The translations under genes and the position numbers were made by a program. DNA of 9,496 nucleotides, taken from the NCBI GenBank assembly GCA_964372165.1, contig CAYJPT010000090.1:1-9496 (forward strand), in the 5' to 3' direction. Positions 1-5,874 of the stretch are shown in pieces. The stretch is from CAYJAD01 sp964372165 (GTDB lineage Bacteria > Desulfobacterota > Desulfovibrionia > Desulfovibrionales > Desulfovibrionaceae). The stretch's first letter is position 1. Each line of letters begins with the position of its first letter. The notes beneath the pieces were generated by a model. The model saw only the letters and a program-made list of their open reading frames with translations. It was not told the origin of the DNA and did not search any database.

Positions 1-70
1 ACAATTGCCTACTTTGTAAGGAAACGCACAATATGTTTTTTAACTTGTTGATTTATTCAGCGTTTCCTTA
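1..70 (+). mobile_element. Right end of a MITE-like element (copy A, cut by window start)
   Basis: These 70 bases match 7299-7368 at 66 of 70 positions in the same orientation, so they are the right-hand part of a second copy of the element described there. The copy shows the outer inverted end at 55-70 and the internal pair AAGGAAACGC (18-27) / GCGTTTCCTT (60-69). The window begins inside the loop of the element's largest hairpin, so the left two thirds are missing. Bases 71-236 after it are AT-rich and show no gene. Seen directly; the mobile nature is inferred from repetition and end structure. Confidence 0.75.
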
Positions 71-236
71 TATTTAACTTATAATAAGCAACTAAAGTGT
101 AAAAAGTTTATTTTTGATGCTCTAATGCATCTTGCATGTTTAAGGGCATCATTATGATTAATTTATAATTTGACACTATAACTAGTTTTATATTTACAAA
201 TTATTTAGAATATTTATATACTTGCACAACTTAGCA

Positions 237-266
237 TTAAGACTCCTGCACAATTAATTGTGTAGG
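237..266. repeat. Palindromic dispersed repeat, copy 1
   Basis: The 20-mer TTAAGACTCCTGCACAATTA (237-256) recurs at 1819-1838 with 19 of 20 identities and, inverted, at 2141-2160 with 18 of 20. Here it continues into a near-perfect palindrome: CCTGCACAAT (245-254) faces ATTGTGTAGG (257-266) across a 2-base centre, with one G-T wobble. It may be a small palindromic repeat family or a remnant of an insertion-sequence end. It lies about 35 bp beyond the tRNA-Thr terminator. Confidence 0.6.
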
Positions 267-302
267 GATTTTGCATTATGACTACAAAAATAAAAATATT
301 AC

Positions 303-337
303 AAAAAAAAGGACTTACGCCATTGTACTAAGTCCTT
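303..337 (-). terminator. Rho-independent terminator of tRNA-Thr
   Basis: A perfect 9-bp stem, AAGGACTTA (309-317) against TAAGTCCTT (329-337), has an 11-base loop. On the minus strand it is followed by a run of T complementary to the A tract 303-310. It starts 8 bases past the tRNA 3' end, so it terminates the tRNA transcript. Confidence 0.85.
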
Positions 338-345
338 AAAATTTA

Positions 346-421
346 TGGAGCCAACTATCGGAATTGAACCGACGGCCTGCTGGTTACGAATCAGCTGCTC
401 TACCATCTGAGCTAAGTTGGC
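346..421 (-). tRNA. tRNA-Thr (anticodon CGT)
   Basis: A full 76-base cloverleaf reads on the minus strand. The acceptor stem GCCAACT/AGTTGGC is perfect, the D stem is GCTC/GAGC, the T loop is TTCAATT, and the 3' CCA is encoded (346-348). The anticodon loop TTCGTAA carries CGT (complement at 386-388), which reads the threonine codon ACG. The anticodon stem is GCTGA/CCAGC, so its loop-closing pair is an A31-C39 mismatch where an A-U pair would be expected (plus-strand bases 391 and 383). The gene is single and has its own terminator. Confidence 0.96.
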
Positions 422-434
422 GATTGATAACTTT

Positions 435-440
435 TATATA
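435..440 (-). promoter_or_regulatory. Possible -10 box of tRNA-Thr
   Basis: TATATA lies 13 bases upstream of the tRNA 5' end on the minus strand, a suitable distance for a -10 element. I see only a poor -35 candidate (TTTTTG, 16 bases further upstream), so support is weak. Confidence 0.3.
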
Positions 441-671
441 ACATCATGAGGATATGCAAAAATTAATGTCTCTCTAAACTATTGCCAAACACAAATTCAA
501 CTATTTGCATAACCATATTAAAAGGATACAATTCTTAATTGCAAAGCAAATTATTAGTTCCTGCCACGTGACATTATATAACCTTGTAATCATATTTATT
601 AAATATTAAACAAGCGTAATATATTGAACATCTTTTTTGTGAGACAAACTTTTGATGTTAGCATAGTCATG

Positions 672-1535
672 CTATTTATTACTGGCACTATAATTTACCT
701 TACCTAGCTTACGTGCAACTTTTGCGGCTGAATCTGGTGAAGCAAATCCTGCTTCAATAAGTTGCTTAGCTTCATTATCGCGTTTAATGCGGCCTTTACC
801 ACCAAGAATTACGCCTAATAGTTGTACATTTCCCCGTTTAGCAGTGAAAATAAGATTGTGACCAGAGGCTATGGTCCATCCGGTTTTAAGCCCATTTACG
901 CCATTAACCTTTCCTAATAATTTATTTGTAGATTTGTGCACAATACCATTATGCACAAAAGATTGAGTATTGTGATAACGCATGGCCTGCGGATGGGCTT
1001 TTATATAACTCCTTGCCATTTTTAACATATCATATGCAGTAGTATATTGCCCCTTAGCGGGTAAACCGTGAGGATTTTTAAAGGTGCTATTACGCATGCC
1101 AAGTTGCTTGGCTTTTGAGTTCATAAGCTTAACAAAGGCTTGGCTTGATTTAGCAAAGTGCTGCGCAGCAGCCAAAGAAGCATTGTTTCCTGAAGAAACC
1201 GCCATACCCATAAGTAACTTATCAATAGTAATTTTTTCGCCAGTCCTTAGGCGCATGCGTGAACCACCCGTCCTTGCTGCAGCAGAACTAACTTTCGTTT
1301 TAGTCTTAAGAGAAACTTTTTTACTTTTAACCATATCCAAAGCGACATACATACTTAGCACTTTTGTCAAAGATGCTGGTGGTATAAGATCATATGGATT
1401 TTGCTTATACAAAATACGCCCAGTAGTCATATTCATAAGTATAGCTGAGCGAGCGGTTATTTCTGCTGAAGCGTTATTTGCAGTGGTTAACAATAAAAAT
1501 GATAATAAAACAAATGCATAGCTTAATATGCGCAC
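672..1535 (-). CDS. dacA: D-alanyl-D-alanine carboxypeptidase, PBP5 family (short form)
   Basis: A periplasmic peptidase of family S11 that removes the terminal D-Ala from peptidoglycan pentapeptides and so limits cross-linking. The 287-residue product has a Sec signal peptide (hydrophobic core about 3-18, likely cleavage after Ala-Ser-Ala 22-24) and all three penicillin-binding motifs: SLTK at 55-58 (nucleophile Ser55, Lys58), SGN at 115-117 and KTG at 217-219. The start is GTG at 1535, because AGGGGGA lies 7 bases upstream and the signal peptide begins there; the frame stays open to 1676 but has no comparable site. It ends about 25 residues after the catalytic domain. The C-terminal beta domain and amphipathic anchor helix of E. 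coli PBP5 are absent, so the enzyme is probably soluble in the periplasm. A 6-bp hairpin (659-674) overlaps the stop codon. The paralogue letter (dacA versus dacC or dacD) cannot be decided here. Confidence 0.92.
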   Translation of the reverse strand: MRILSYAFVLLSFLLLTTANNASAEITARSAILMNMTTGRILYKQNPYDLIPPASLTKVLSMYVALDMVKSKKVSLKTKTKVSSAAARTGGSRMRLRTGEKITIDKLLMGMAVSSGNNASLAAAQHFAKSSQAFVKLMNSKAKQLGMRNSTFKNPHGLPAKGQYTTAYDMLKMARSYIKAHPQAMRYHNTQSFVHNGIVHKSTNKLLGKVNGVNGLKTGWTIASGHNLIFTAKRGNVQLLGVILGGKGRIKRDNEAKQLIEAGFASPDSAAKVARKLGKVNYSASNK

Positions 1536-1818
1536 AATTAGTCCCCCTAAAAAGTAAATACTAAAAATGCTATTAGCATTAAAAAATAACTTTGTAAATA
1601 CATCTACTTCACATAAAGTTGAGTAAAATTTATTGTACGAAAGCCTCGCATAATTAGCTGACTTTGAAAAACACATCTACACGCATTTTGCTAAAACACC
1701 ACGGAGGTTTTTTAGATAGTCTCTTCAAATTGCATAAAGCATTGCCACAAGCTTCGCACAATAAAGCTCACAGCAATCACATGCAAAGCAATTTTGAATA
1801 TTATATGTTCCACACGAT

Positions 1819-1838
1819 TTAAGAGTCCTGCACAATTA
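1819..1838 (+). repeat. Palindromic dispersed repeat, copy 2 (half site)
   Basis: Nineteen of 20 bases match 237-256. Only the left half of the palindrome is present: the sequence after ACAATTA departs from the consensus. This suggests a decayed or solo copy. Confidence 0.55.
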
Positions 1839-1945
1839 CTTTTTCAGCATAATTATTTTATTCTTTTATTATACACAGTTAAAGTATTGCAAACAGCACT
1901 GCTTAAAAATAAAATTGATTGATAGTGAAAATAGTATTATCATAT

Positions 1946-1989
1946 TTTTTTATGCAAATAGTCCTACTTTGATAGTTTTTTATGCAAAT
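1946..1989 (+). repeat. Two direct repeats TTTTTTATGCAAAT, 30 bp apart
   Basis: The 14-mer occurs at 1946-1959 and 1976-1989 without mismatch. The period of 30 bp is close to three helical turns, which would place bound proteins on one DNA face. The core TATGCAAAT is seen again once, at 6764-6772, upstream of motA. A regulator site is possible but unproven, and the T-rich part is prone to chance matches. Confidence 0.4.
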
Positions 1990-2131
1990 TTAAAGATTAA
2001 CGTAAATTGTTACAAAATTAACATCTTGCGTTTTAGGGCTAAAGGTAATAAAATTAACTATTAATGGCGAAATAAAACAAAACCTGCTTTTGCTTTTTTT
2101 TTGCTTTAACTAATGCTTACATTTCAGAGGA

Positions 2132-2163
2132 CTTACACAATAATTGTGCAAGAGTCTTATAAT
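2132..2163 (+). promoter_or_regulatory. Promoter of the HxlR gene with embedded palindrome (dispersed repeat copy 3)
   Basis: A consensus -10 box TATAAT sits at 2158-2163; a weak -35 candidate TTACAC is at 2133-2138, with a 19-base spacer. Between them lies an imperfect palindrome, CTTACACAAT (2132-2141) against ATTGTGCAAG (2143-2152), 9 of 10 paired. It is ideally placed for an operator. The inverted half 2141-2160 is also the third copy of the repeat at 237-256, so either reading (operator or repeat insertion supplying a promoter) is possible. Confidence 0.45.
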
Positions 2164-2200
2164 GTAATGCATGCCTATTTTGAACATTTTGGAGGTTACT

Positions 2201-2551
2201 TTGCCAGAAGATCGCGAAAATAAAATTAGTTGCAGCAATTTTACCAATGAAATGGAAGTTGCTCTTGAGGTTATATCAGGTAAGTGGAAGTCTACTATAA
2301 TATGGAATCTACATCTTGCAGAAAAAATTCGTTTCAATGAGTTTTTTAAGATTATTCCTGGGATTACACAAAAAATGCTTACACAACAGCTTAGAAAACT
2401 TGAAGAAAATAAACTGGTTAATCGCACTGTGTATCCTTCAACACCACCTACTGTGGAATATTCTCTCACAACCTTAGCGCAGGATGTTATACCCATTTTA
2501 GAAAATTTAAATTCTTGGGGAAAAAAAATTATTCAATCCTACAACCGCTAA
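2201..2551 (+). CDS. HxlR-family winged-helix transcriptional regulator
   Basis: A cytoplasmic DNA-binding protein of 116 residues, the usual size for HxlR/YodB/HypR regulators, which act as dimers and often sense electrophiles, aldehydes or disulfide stress. The hallmark Gly-Lys-Trp lies at 27-29, the helix-turn-helix region spans about 43-71 (PGITQKMLTQQLRKLEENKL) and the wing follows as VYPSTPPTVEYSLT (77-90). A single Cys at 11 sits before the first helix, near where redox-sensing members keep their conserved cysteine, but four residues further from Gly-Lys-Trp than in the common CP-x-E spacing. The start is TTG at 2201 because GGAGG (2191-2195) lies 5 bases upstream. The in-frame ATG at 2171 has no such site and falls about where transcription should begin. 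The alcohol dehydrogenase gene follows 177 bp downstream on the same strand and is a plausible target. Family assignment is firm; ligand and target are unknown. Confidence 0.88.
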   Translation: MPEDRENKISCSNFTNEMEVALEVISGKWKSTIIWNLHLAEKIRFNEFFKIIPGITQKMLTQQLRKLEENKLVNRTVYPSTPPTVEYSLTTLAQDVIPILENLNSWGKKIIQSYNR

Positions 2552-2611
2552 AACTTCTCTATCATCCACACAACGCCTTAATATTTAACATCTTCATTAG
2601 ACACCAAAAAG

Positions 2612-2642
2612 TACCTACCTAACCTTTTTGTTTTTACCTAAC
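2612..2642 (+). repeat. Direct repeats TACCTAAC upstream of the dehydrogenase promoter
   Basis: TACCTAAC occurs at 2616-2623 and 2635-2642 (19 bp apart), with the near copy TACCTACC starting at 2612. They lie just upstream of the candidate promoter at 2657-2685, where an activator or repressor could bind. Short enough that chance cannot be excluded. Confidence 0.35.
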
Positions 2643-2656
2643 AATAAAGTGCCTTC

Positions 2657-2687
2657 TTGCGCATTCATTTTTCTTTGCATATATGCA
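2657..2687 (+). promoter_or_regulatory. Candidate promoter of the alcohol dehydrogenase gene, with palindrome
   Basis: TTGCGC (2657-2662) and TATATG (2680-2685) are 17 bases apart, a standard sigma70 spacing with moderate boxes. The perfect 12-bp palindrome TGCATATATGCA (2676-2687) covers the -10 box and would block it if bound, so it is a candidate operator. The HxlR protein encoded just upstream is the obvious but unproven ligand. Confidence 0.4.
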
Positions 2688-2728
2688 TTCCACGCAATTT
2701 TGCTCAATTTTTTTTTAAAGGATTTATG

Positions 2729-3895
2729 ATGAAAAGATTTACTATTCCAAGAGATGTTTATTTTGGTGAAAATGCACTTGACCACCTTAAAAGCCTTAGC
2801 GGCAAAAAAGCCATTATTGTTATTGGCTCTGAAAGAATGATTAAAGATAATACTACTGCTCTTATTCAAGCAAACTTGAAAGAAGCAGGTATCGATAGCA
2901 CAATTTTTTGCGGCATAGAAGCTGACCCAAGTGTTGCCACTGTTATGCGTGGTGTTGCTGCTATGAATGAATATCAACCAGACATTATTGTTGGTGTTGG
3001 TGGTGGTTCACCAATTGATGCAGCTAAAGCCATGTGGATTTTCTACGAAAACCCAGAGTTTACTTTTGAAGAGGCCGCAAAACCATTTAACCTACCAACA
3101 CTTCGCAAAAAAGCATCTTTTGTGGCAATAACAACCACCAGTGGTACTGGCACAGAAGTTACAGCTTTCTCCATCATCACTGATGAAAAAACAGGAACAA
3201 AGTACCCTATTGCTGACTATAACATCACACCCGATGTTGCCATTGTTGATACCAACTTGGTGAAAAGCCTCTCCCCATTACTTGTAGCAAATACCGGTAT
3301 GGACGCCATAACACATTCTTTTGAAGCCTATGTTTCTGTAGTAGCAAATCCAATTACAGATTCTTTAGCCATCAAATCAATTGAAATGATTGTTGATAAT
3401 GTTGTAAACTCTTACAATAATGTTGATGAAGCAAGAAAAGAAATGCACATAGCTCAGTGCATGGCTGGTATGTCATTTTCCAATGCAATTTTGGGAATTG
3501 TTCACTCCATGGCACATAAAAGTGGTAAAATATTCGACATACCACATGGTTGTGCAAATGCAATCTATCTTCCTTTTGTTGTTAAATACAATGCAAAGGT
3601 TGCCGGAGAGCGTTATGCGCAAATTGCTAAATATCTTGGTCTTGCCGGCTCTACAACTGAAGAATTAGTAGACAGCCTAATTGCAAAGCTTTTAGAACTT
3701 AAAGCTCAAATGAATATGCCAAAAACCATGCAAGAATTCGGTGTAAATGAAGAATCATTCCTTGCACAATTAGATGACATTGCTGCCGCTGCTGTTGCAG
3801 ACCCATGCACTGGCACTAATCCACGTAGCATTGACAACGAAACCATGGCAAAACTCTTTAAGTGCGCTTATTATGGTCAACCAGTAGATTTTTAA
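2729..3895 (+). CDS. Iron-containing NAD(P)-dependent alcohol dehydrogenase
   Basis: A group III (iron-dependent) alcohol dehydrogenase that interconverts alcohols and aldehydes in the cytoplasm, for example ethanol and acetaldehyde. The 388 residues cover the full family length. Visible motifs: nucleotide-binding GGGSPIDAAK at 91-100, TTTSGTGTEVT at 135-145, and the metal ligands Asp192 and His196 (MDAITH), His259 (GIVHSMAH) and His273 (DIPHG). His263, conserved near the active site, is also present, so the enzyme should be active. The start is taken as the second of two adjacent ATGs (2729), 6 bases after AAAGGA; the ATG at 2726 is 3 bases away and also possible. The open frame extends to 2657 but that part is unrelated to the family. 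Codons are richer in C and G than in neighbouring genes, which could mean high expression. It resembles the dehydrogenase domain of AdhE and Desulfovibrio ethanol dehydrogenases. The substrate cannot be fixed from sequence. Confidence 0.95.
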   Translation: MKRFTIPRDVYFGENALDHLKSLSGKKAIIVIGSERMIKDNTTALIQANLKEAGIDSTIFCGIEADPSVATVMRGVAAMNEYQPDIIVGVGGGSPIDAAKAMWIFYENPEFTFEEAAKPFNLPTLRKKASFVAITTTSGTGTEVTAFSIITDEKTGTKYPIADYNITPDVAIVDTNLVKSLSPLLVANTGMDAITHSFEAYVSVVANPITDSLAIKSIEMIVDNVVNSYNNVDEARKEMHIAQCMAGMSFSNAILGIVHSMAHKSGKIFDIPHGCANAIYLPFVVKYNAKVAGERYAQIAKYLGLAGSTTEELVDSLIAKLLELKAQMNMPKTMQEFGVNEESFLAQLDDIAAAAVADPCTGTNPRSIDNETMAKLFKCAYYGQPVDF

Positions 3896-3925
3896 TTTTA
3901 GATAAAAATTAAAATCGACTTTGTA

Positions 3926-3962
3926 TGCCCTCAATAAAGTATCCTTATTGGGGGCATTTTTT
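3926..3962 (+). terminator. Rho-independent terminator of the alcohol dehydrogenase gene
   Basis: A 12-bp stem, TGCCCTCAATAA (3926-3937) against TTATTGGGGGCA (3945-3956) with one T-G wobble and a 7-base loop, is followed by six T. It lies 30 bp after the stop codon and separates the dehydrogenase from the downstream reductase gene. Confidence 0.9.
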
Positions 3963-4020
3963 ACTTCTTTACAAACTCCCACAAGAGATAAAAATATACT
4001 ACCCAAAAACAGAGGATGGT

Positions 4021-4160
4021 TTCAAACTCCCCATGGGTGAAGTATTTTACAAGTGCAAAACCCTATTCAACGCATACCCCATAAGGAGCATGTCATTAAG
4101 CTCAACAAGACGAATCTTGCGAGTACCAAGAGTGAAGCGTGCAGCCAGAAGCATGTATTG
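4021..4160. other. Patch of coding-like composition, possible gene remnant
   Basis: By hand count 62 of these 140 bases are G or C (44%), well above the flanking intergenic DNA and like the neighbouring genes. The plus strand is open across it as part of a 103-codon frame (3925-4236). That frame starts inside the dehydrogenase terminator and lacks a ribosome site, so I do not call it a gene. The minus strand gives a 35-residue frame (4154-4047) that reads more like natural protein, including LGTRKIRLVELNDMLLMGYA, but it too lacks a ribosome site and is stopped on both sides. I recognise neither. A decayed gene end is the likeliest explanation. Confidence 0.3.
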
Positions 4161-4191
4161 CCTTTTTTGGGATAATTTATTATTTATGCCA

Positions 4192-4235
4192 CAAAAGTTA
4201 TACCTCATGAATGAACATTTTTTGCAAAAGTTATA
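4192..4235 (+). repeat. Direct repeats CAAAAGTTATA ahead of the RibD-like gene
   Basis: The 11-mer occurs at 4192-4202 and 4225-4235, 33 bp apart; the second copy ends 3 bases before the start codon. Bound protein here would cover the translation start region. It may instead contain promoter elements, since the gene has no other obvious signals. Confidence 0.4.
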
Positions 4236-4238
4236 AAT

Positions 4239-4772
4239 ATGAAAAAAATCATTGTATATATTGCTATGAGTTTAGATGGCTATATCGCCACAAAAAATTT
4301 AGATGTTGCTTGGCTTGACGGTGATGGTAGTAGTGAAAGTAATTTTGATAGTTTTAACGCTTTTATTCAAACTATTGATACAGTTATCTTAGGATATACA
4401 ACCTATAACCAAATTATAAATAGCTTATCGCCTCATGAATGGCCCTATAAAGGCAAGAAAAGCTATGTCATAACTCATAAAAAAATACCCAATGCAAATG
4501 ACATATTATTTACTGATGAAAATTTTGAAACACTATTTTCTAAGCTCAAACACGAAGCAGGTAAAAATATATGGATTTGTGGTGGCGCAAATATAGTCAA
4601 TCAAATGCATCAGCTAGGCTTAATAGATGAGTATCATATCAGTGTAATACCAACCATTTTAGGTAGTGGCATTAAACTTTTTGATGCAAGCAATCTCACT
4701 GTAAAACTTAAACTTATATCCACTGCAAACTACAACGGTATAGTTGATTTGGTATATAAAAAGATAGCTTAA
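4239..4772 (+). CDS. RibD C-terminal / dihydrofolate-reductase-like family protein
   Basis: A cytoplasmic protein of 177 residues with the dihydrofolate-reductase fold of the RibD C-terminal family (YyaP/YwjB type), probably an NAD(P)H-binding reductase of unknown substrate. Family signatures run in order: SLDGYIA at 11-17, LGYTTY at 51-56 (equivalent to the nucleotide-site GRxTY), SYVITH at 75-80, ICGGAN at 113-118, and IDEYHISVIPTILGSGIKLF near the C-terminus (129-148). It lacks the extra features of a true folate DHFR, so a role in folate metabolism should not be assumed. The ATG at 4239 is the only start compatible with the family's N-terminus (MKKIIVYIAMSLDG), yet no Shine-Dalgarno sequence precedes it. 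Proteins of this family sometimes sit beside HxlR-type regulators; here the dehydrogenase and its terminator lie between. Family firm, function unknown. Confidence 0.88.
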   Translation: MKKIIVYIAMSLDGYIATKNLDVAWLDGDGSSESNFDSFNAFIQTIDTVILGYTTYNQIINSLSPHEWPYKGKKSYVITHKKIPNANDILFTDENFETLFSKLKHEAGKNIWICGGANIVNQMHQLGLIDEYHISVIPTILGSGIKLFDASNLTVKLKLISTANYNGIVDLVYKKIA

Positions 4773-4782
4773 TTTCCTTCAT

Positions 4783-4863
4783 AACCGGCATAAATAAATA
4801 ACAATTAATTGTAGCAATAACCATCAAATCTTTTGCCCCTCTTTTTGGTGAAGAACCGGCATA
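4783..4863 (+). repeat. Two copies of AACCGGCATA flanking a short palindrome
   Basis: AACCGGCATA occurs at 4783-4792 and 4854-4863, 71 bp apart, just after the RibD-like gene. Between them is the perfect 12-bp palindrome ACAATTAATTGT (4801-4812), the same core as in the repeat at 237-266. It may be a small insertion footprint; the evidence is thin. Confidence 0.3.
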
Positions 4864-4880
4864 TCTCAATAAAACACCAT

Positions 4881-4911
4881 AAAAAAAGGCTTAGATTTTT
4901 ACATCTAAGCC
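4881..4911 (-). terminator. Rho-independent terminator of tRNA-Phe
   Basis: A perfect 9-bp stem, GGCTTAGAT (4888-4896) against ATCTAAGCC (4903-4911) with a 6-base loop, is followed on the minus strand by seven T (A tract 4881-4887). It starts 13 bases past the tRNA 3' end. On the plus strand it is followed by ATTATTTTT and may also stop transcripts of the RibD-like gene. Confidence 0.88.
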
Positions 4912-4924
4912 ATTATTTTTATGG

Positions 4925-5000
4925 TGGTGCCGAGGGACAGAATTGAACTGCCGACACGGGGATTTTCAGTCCCCTGCTCTACCAACTGAGCTACCTCGGC
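4925..5000 (-). tRNA. tRNA-Phe (anticodon GAA)
   Basis: A 76-base cloverleaf reads on the minus strand: acceptor GCCGAGG/CCTCGGC, D stem GCTC/GAGC, anticodon stem GGGGA/TCCCC around the loop CTGAAAA (anticodon GAA, codons TTC and TTT), T stem GGCAG/CTGTC with one G-T wobble, discriminator A and an encoded CCA (4925-4927). All stems pair, so it should be functional. It is downstream of motB on the same strand but has its own promoter and terminator. Confidence 0.97.
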
Positions 5001-5012
5001 GGCACAAGAGGT

Positions 5013-5041
5013 CTTTTACAAAAAACAGCTTCGTTTGGCAA
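5013..5041 (-). promoter_or_regulatory. Candidate promoter of tRNA-Phe
   Basis: On the minus strand TTGCCA (5041-5036) matches the -35 consensus at 5 of 6 bases. TAAAAG (5018-5013) matches the -10 at 4 of 6, after a 17-base spacer. The predicted start of transcription lies about 5 bases before the tRNA. The -35 box lies within the loop and stem of the hairpin that ends motB. Confidence 0.5.
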
Positions 5042-5052
5042 GCTTTTTTTTT
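5027..5052. terminator. Weak bidirectional terminator-like hairpin after motB
   Basis: AGCTT (5027-5031) pairs with AAGCT (5040-5044) around an 8-base loop. Eight T follow on the plus strand, and GTTTTTTG follows on the minus strand. The stem is only 5 bp, so termination of motB is uncertain and some read-through into tRNA-Phe is likely. Confidence 0.4.
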
Positions 5053-5077
5053 AATAAAAGAAAGATATTTTTTATTT

Positions 5078-5785
5078 TTAATATACCACGCTATATGACA
5101 TAACCTCTGGTCGATGAAAATACAGTTCAACACGTCTATTTAAACTCTTATTCACATCATCGTCATCAGGTGCAAATGGGCGTGTATCACCATATGCAAC
5201 ACCACGTAGACGTGTTGGGTTTATGCCATTTTCAATAAGATGTCGCACTACAGATGCTGAACGTGCCCCAGAAAGCTCCCAAACTGACGGATAAGGAGCT
5301 GCTAATTCATCAGGTGAGGCATGTCCACGCACAACCAGATAAAGATTATATTCACTAAGTATAGCAACTGCATCTTCAAGTACTAACTTAGCAGCATCAG
5401 TTAATGTAGCAGTACCTGGTGCAAACATAAGCCCAGAATGCACACGTAGCTGCACACCCACATCATCAGCACTAACTCCTGAAGCTGACTGCGGCACAGC
5501 ATCAGCCATCAAAAGCTGTTTAAGTTTTTGAGCAATAGCATAATGAGATTTTTCTGTTTCGGAAATGTTTTGCACCCTTGTATCAATTTTATCAGTATTT
5601 TGAATAAATGGGTTATTAGTTACAGGCGAAGTTGCATTTGTCTCCAAATTATTTTCGCCTGCAAAATATGCAGCAAGTCCGGCCTTTGTTTCTGGTGGGG
5701 CCATGTTAAGAACCCATAAAAGAAGAAAAAATGCCATCATAGCTGTAACAAAGTCAGCATAGGCTACCTTCCAAGCACCACCCAT
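5078..5785 (-). CDS. motB: Flagellar motor stator protein MotB (short N-terminus)
   Basis: The peptidoglycan-anchored half of the MotA4MotB2 proton-driven stator. The 235 residues begin with the conserved GGAWKVAYADFVTAMMAFFL membrane segment (2-21); Asp11 corresponds to the proton-carrying Asp32 of E. coli MotB. A plug/linker region follows (about 30-110). The OmpA-like peptidoglycan-binding domain spans about 115-224, with LSGARS at 171-176 and NRRVELYF at 216-223. The start is firm: AAGGAG (5792-5797) lies 6 bases upstream and an in-frame TGA lies 24 bases further up. The basic cytoplasmic tail of about 20 residues found in E. coli MotB is therefore missing, leaving one residue before the conserved GGAW. 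The protein is also shorter than E. coli MotB (about 310). motA lies 89 bp upstream on the same strand, so the two are probably co-transcribed. A PomB-type or other stator assignment is less likely but ion specificity cannot be proven. Confidence 0.95.
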   Translation of the reverse strand: MGGAWKVAYADFVTAMMAFFLLLWVLNMAPPETKAGLAAYFAGENNLETNATSPVTNNPFIQNTDKIDTRVQNISETEKSHYAIAQKLKQLLMADAVPQSASGVSADDVGVQLRVHSGLMFAPGTATLTDAAKLVLEDAVAILSEYNLYLVVRGHASPDELAAPYPSVWELSGARSASVVRHLIENGINPTRLRGVAYGDTRPFAPDDDDVNKSLNRRVELYFHRPEVMSYSVVY

Positions 5786-5874
5786 ATAAAACTCCTTAGT
5801 AATTAATCAATACAATATTAACAAGACAAATTTATGCTATTGCATCAACGTCACACCATACCTTTTGCAGATAA

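Larger units (their letters stand above)
1536..2131. other. Gene-free AT-rich stretch between dacA and the HxlR gene
   Basis: About 600 bp with no convincing gene on either strand; the short frames here lack ribosome binding sites and family features. It holds the dacA leader, the repeat at 1819-1838 and the paired direct repeats at 1946-1989. No clear dacA promoter was found. T-rich runs near 2090-2103 are not attached to a stable stem. Confidence 0.6.

Noticed and set aside
1084..1521. Open frame of 145 codons on the plus strand inside dacA
   Set aside because: It lies antisense to the catalytic domain with all three penicillin-binding motifs; its hydrophobic, low-complexity product is a shadow.
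2110..2496. Minus-strand frame of 128 codons across the HxlR gene
   Set aside because: The plus strand carries the complete HxlR signature with a good ribosome site; the minus frame has no family features.
2646..2662. Sigma54 promoter upstream of the dehydrogenase
   Set aside because: TTGC is present at 2657 but the GG of the -24 element is missing at the needed distance.
3925..4236. Plus-strand frame of 103 codons after the dehydrogenase
   Set aside because: Its start lies in the terminator stem, it has no ribosome site, and the product is rich in basic residues with no recognisable fold. Kept only as a possible remnant.
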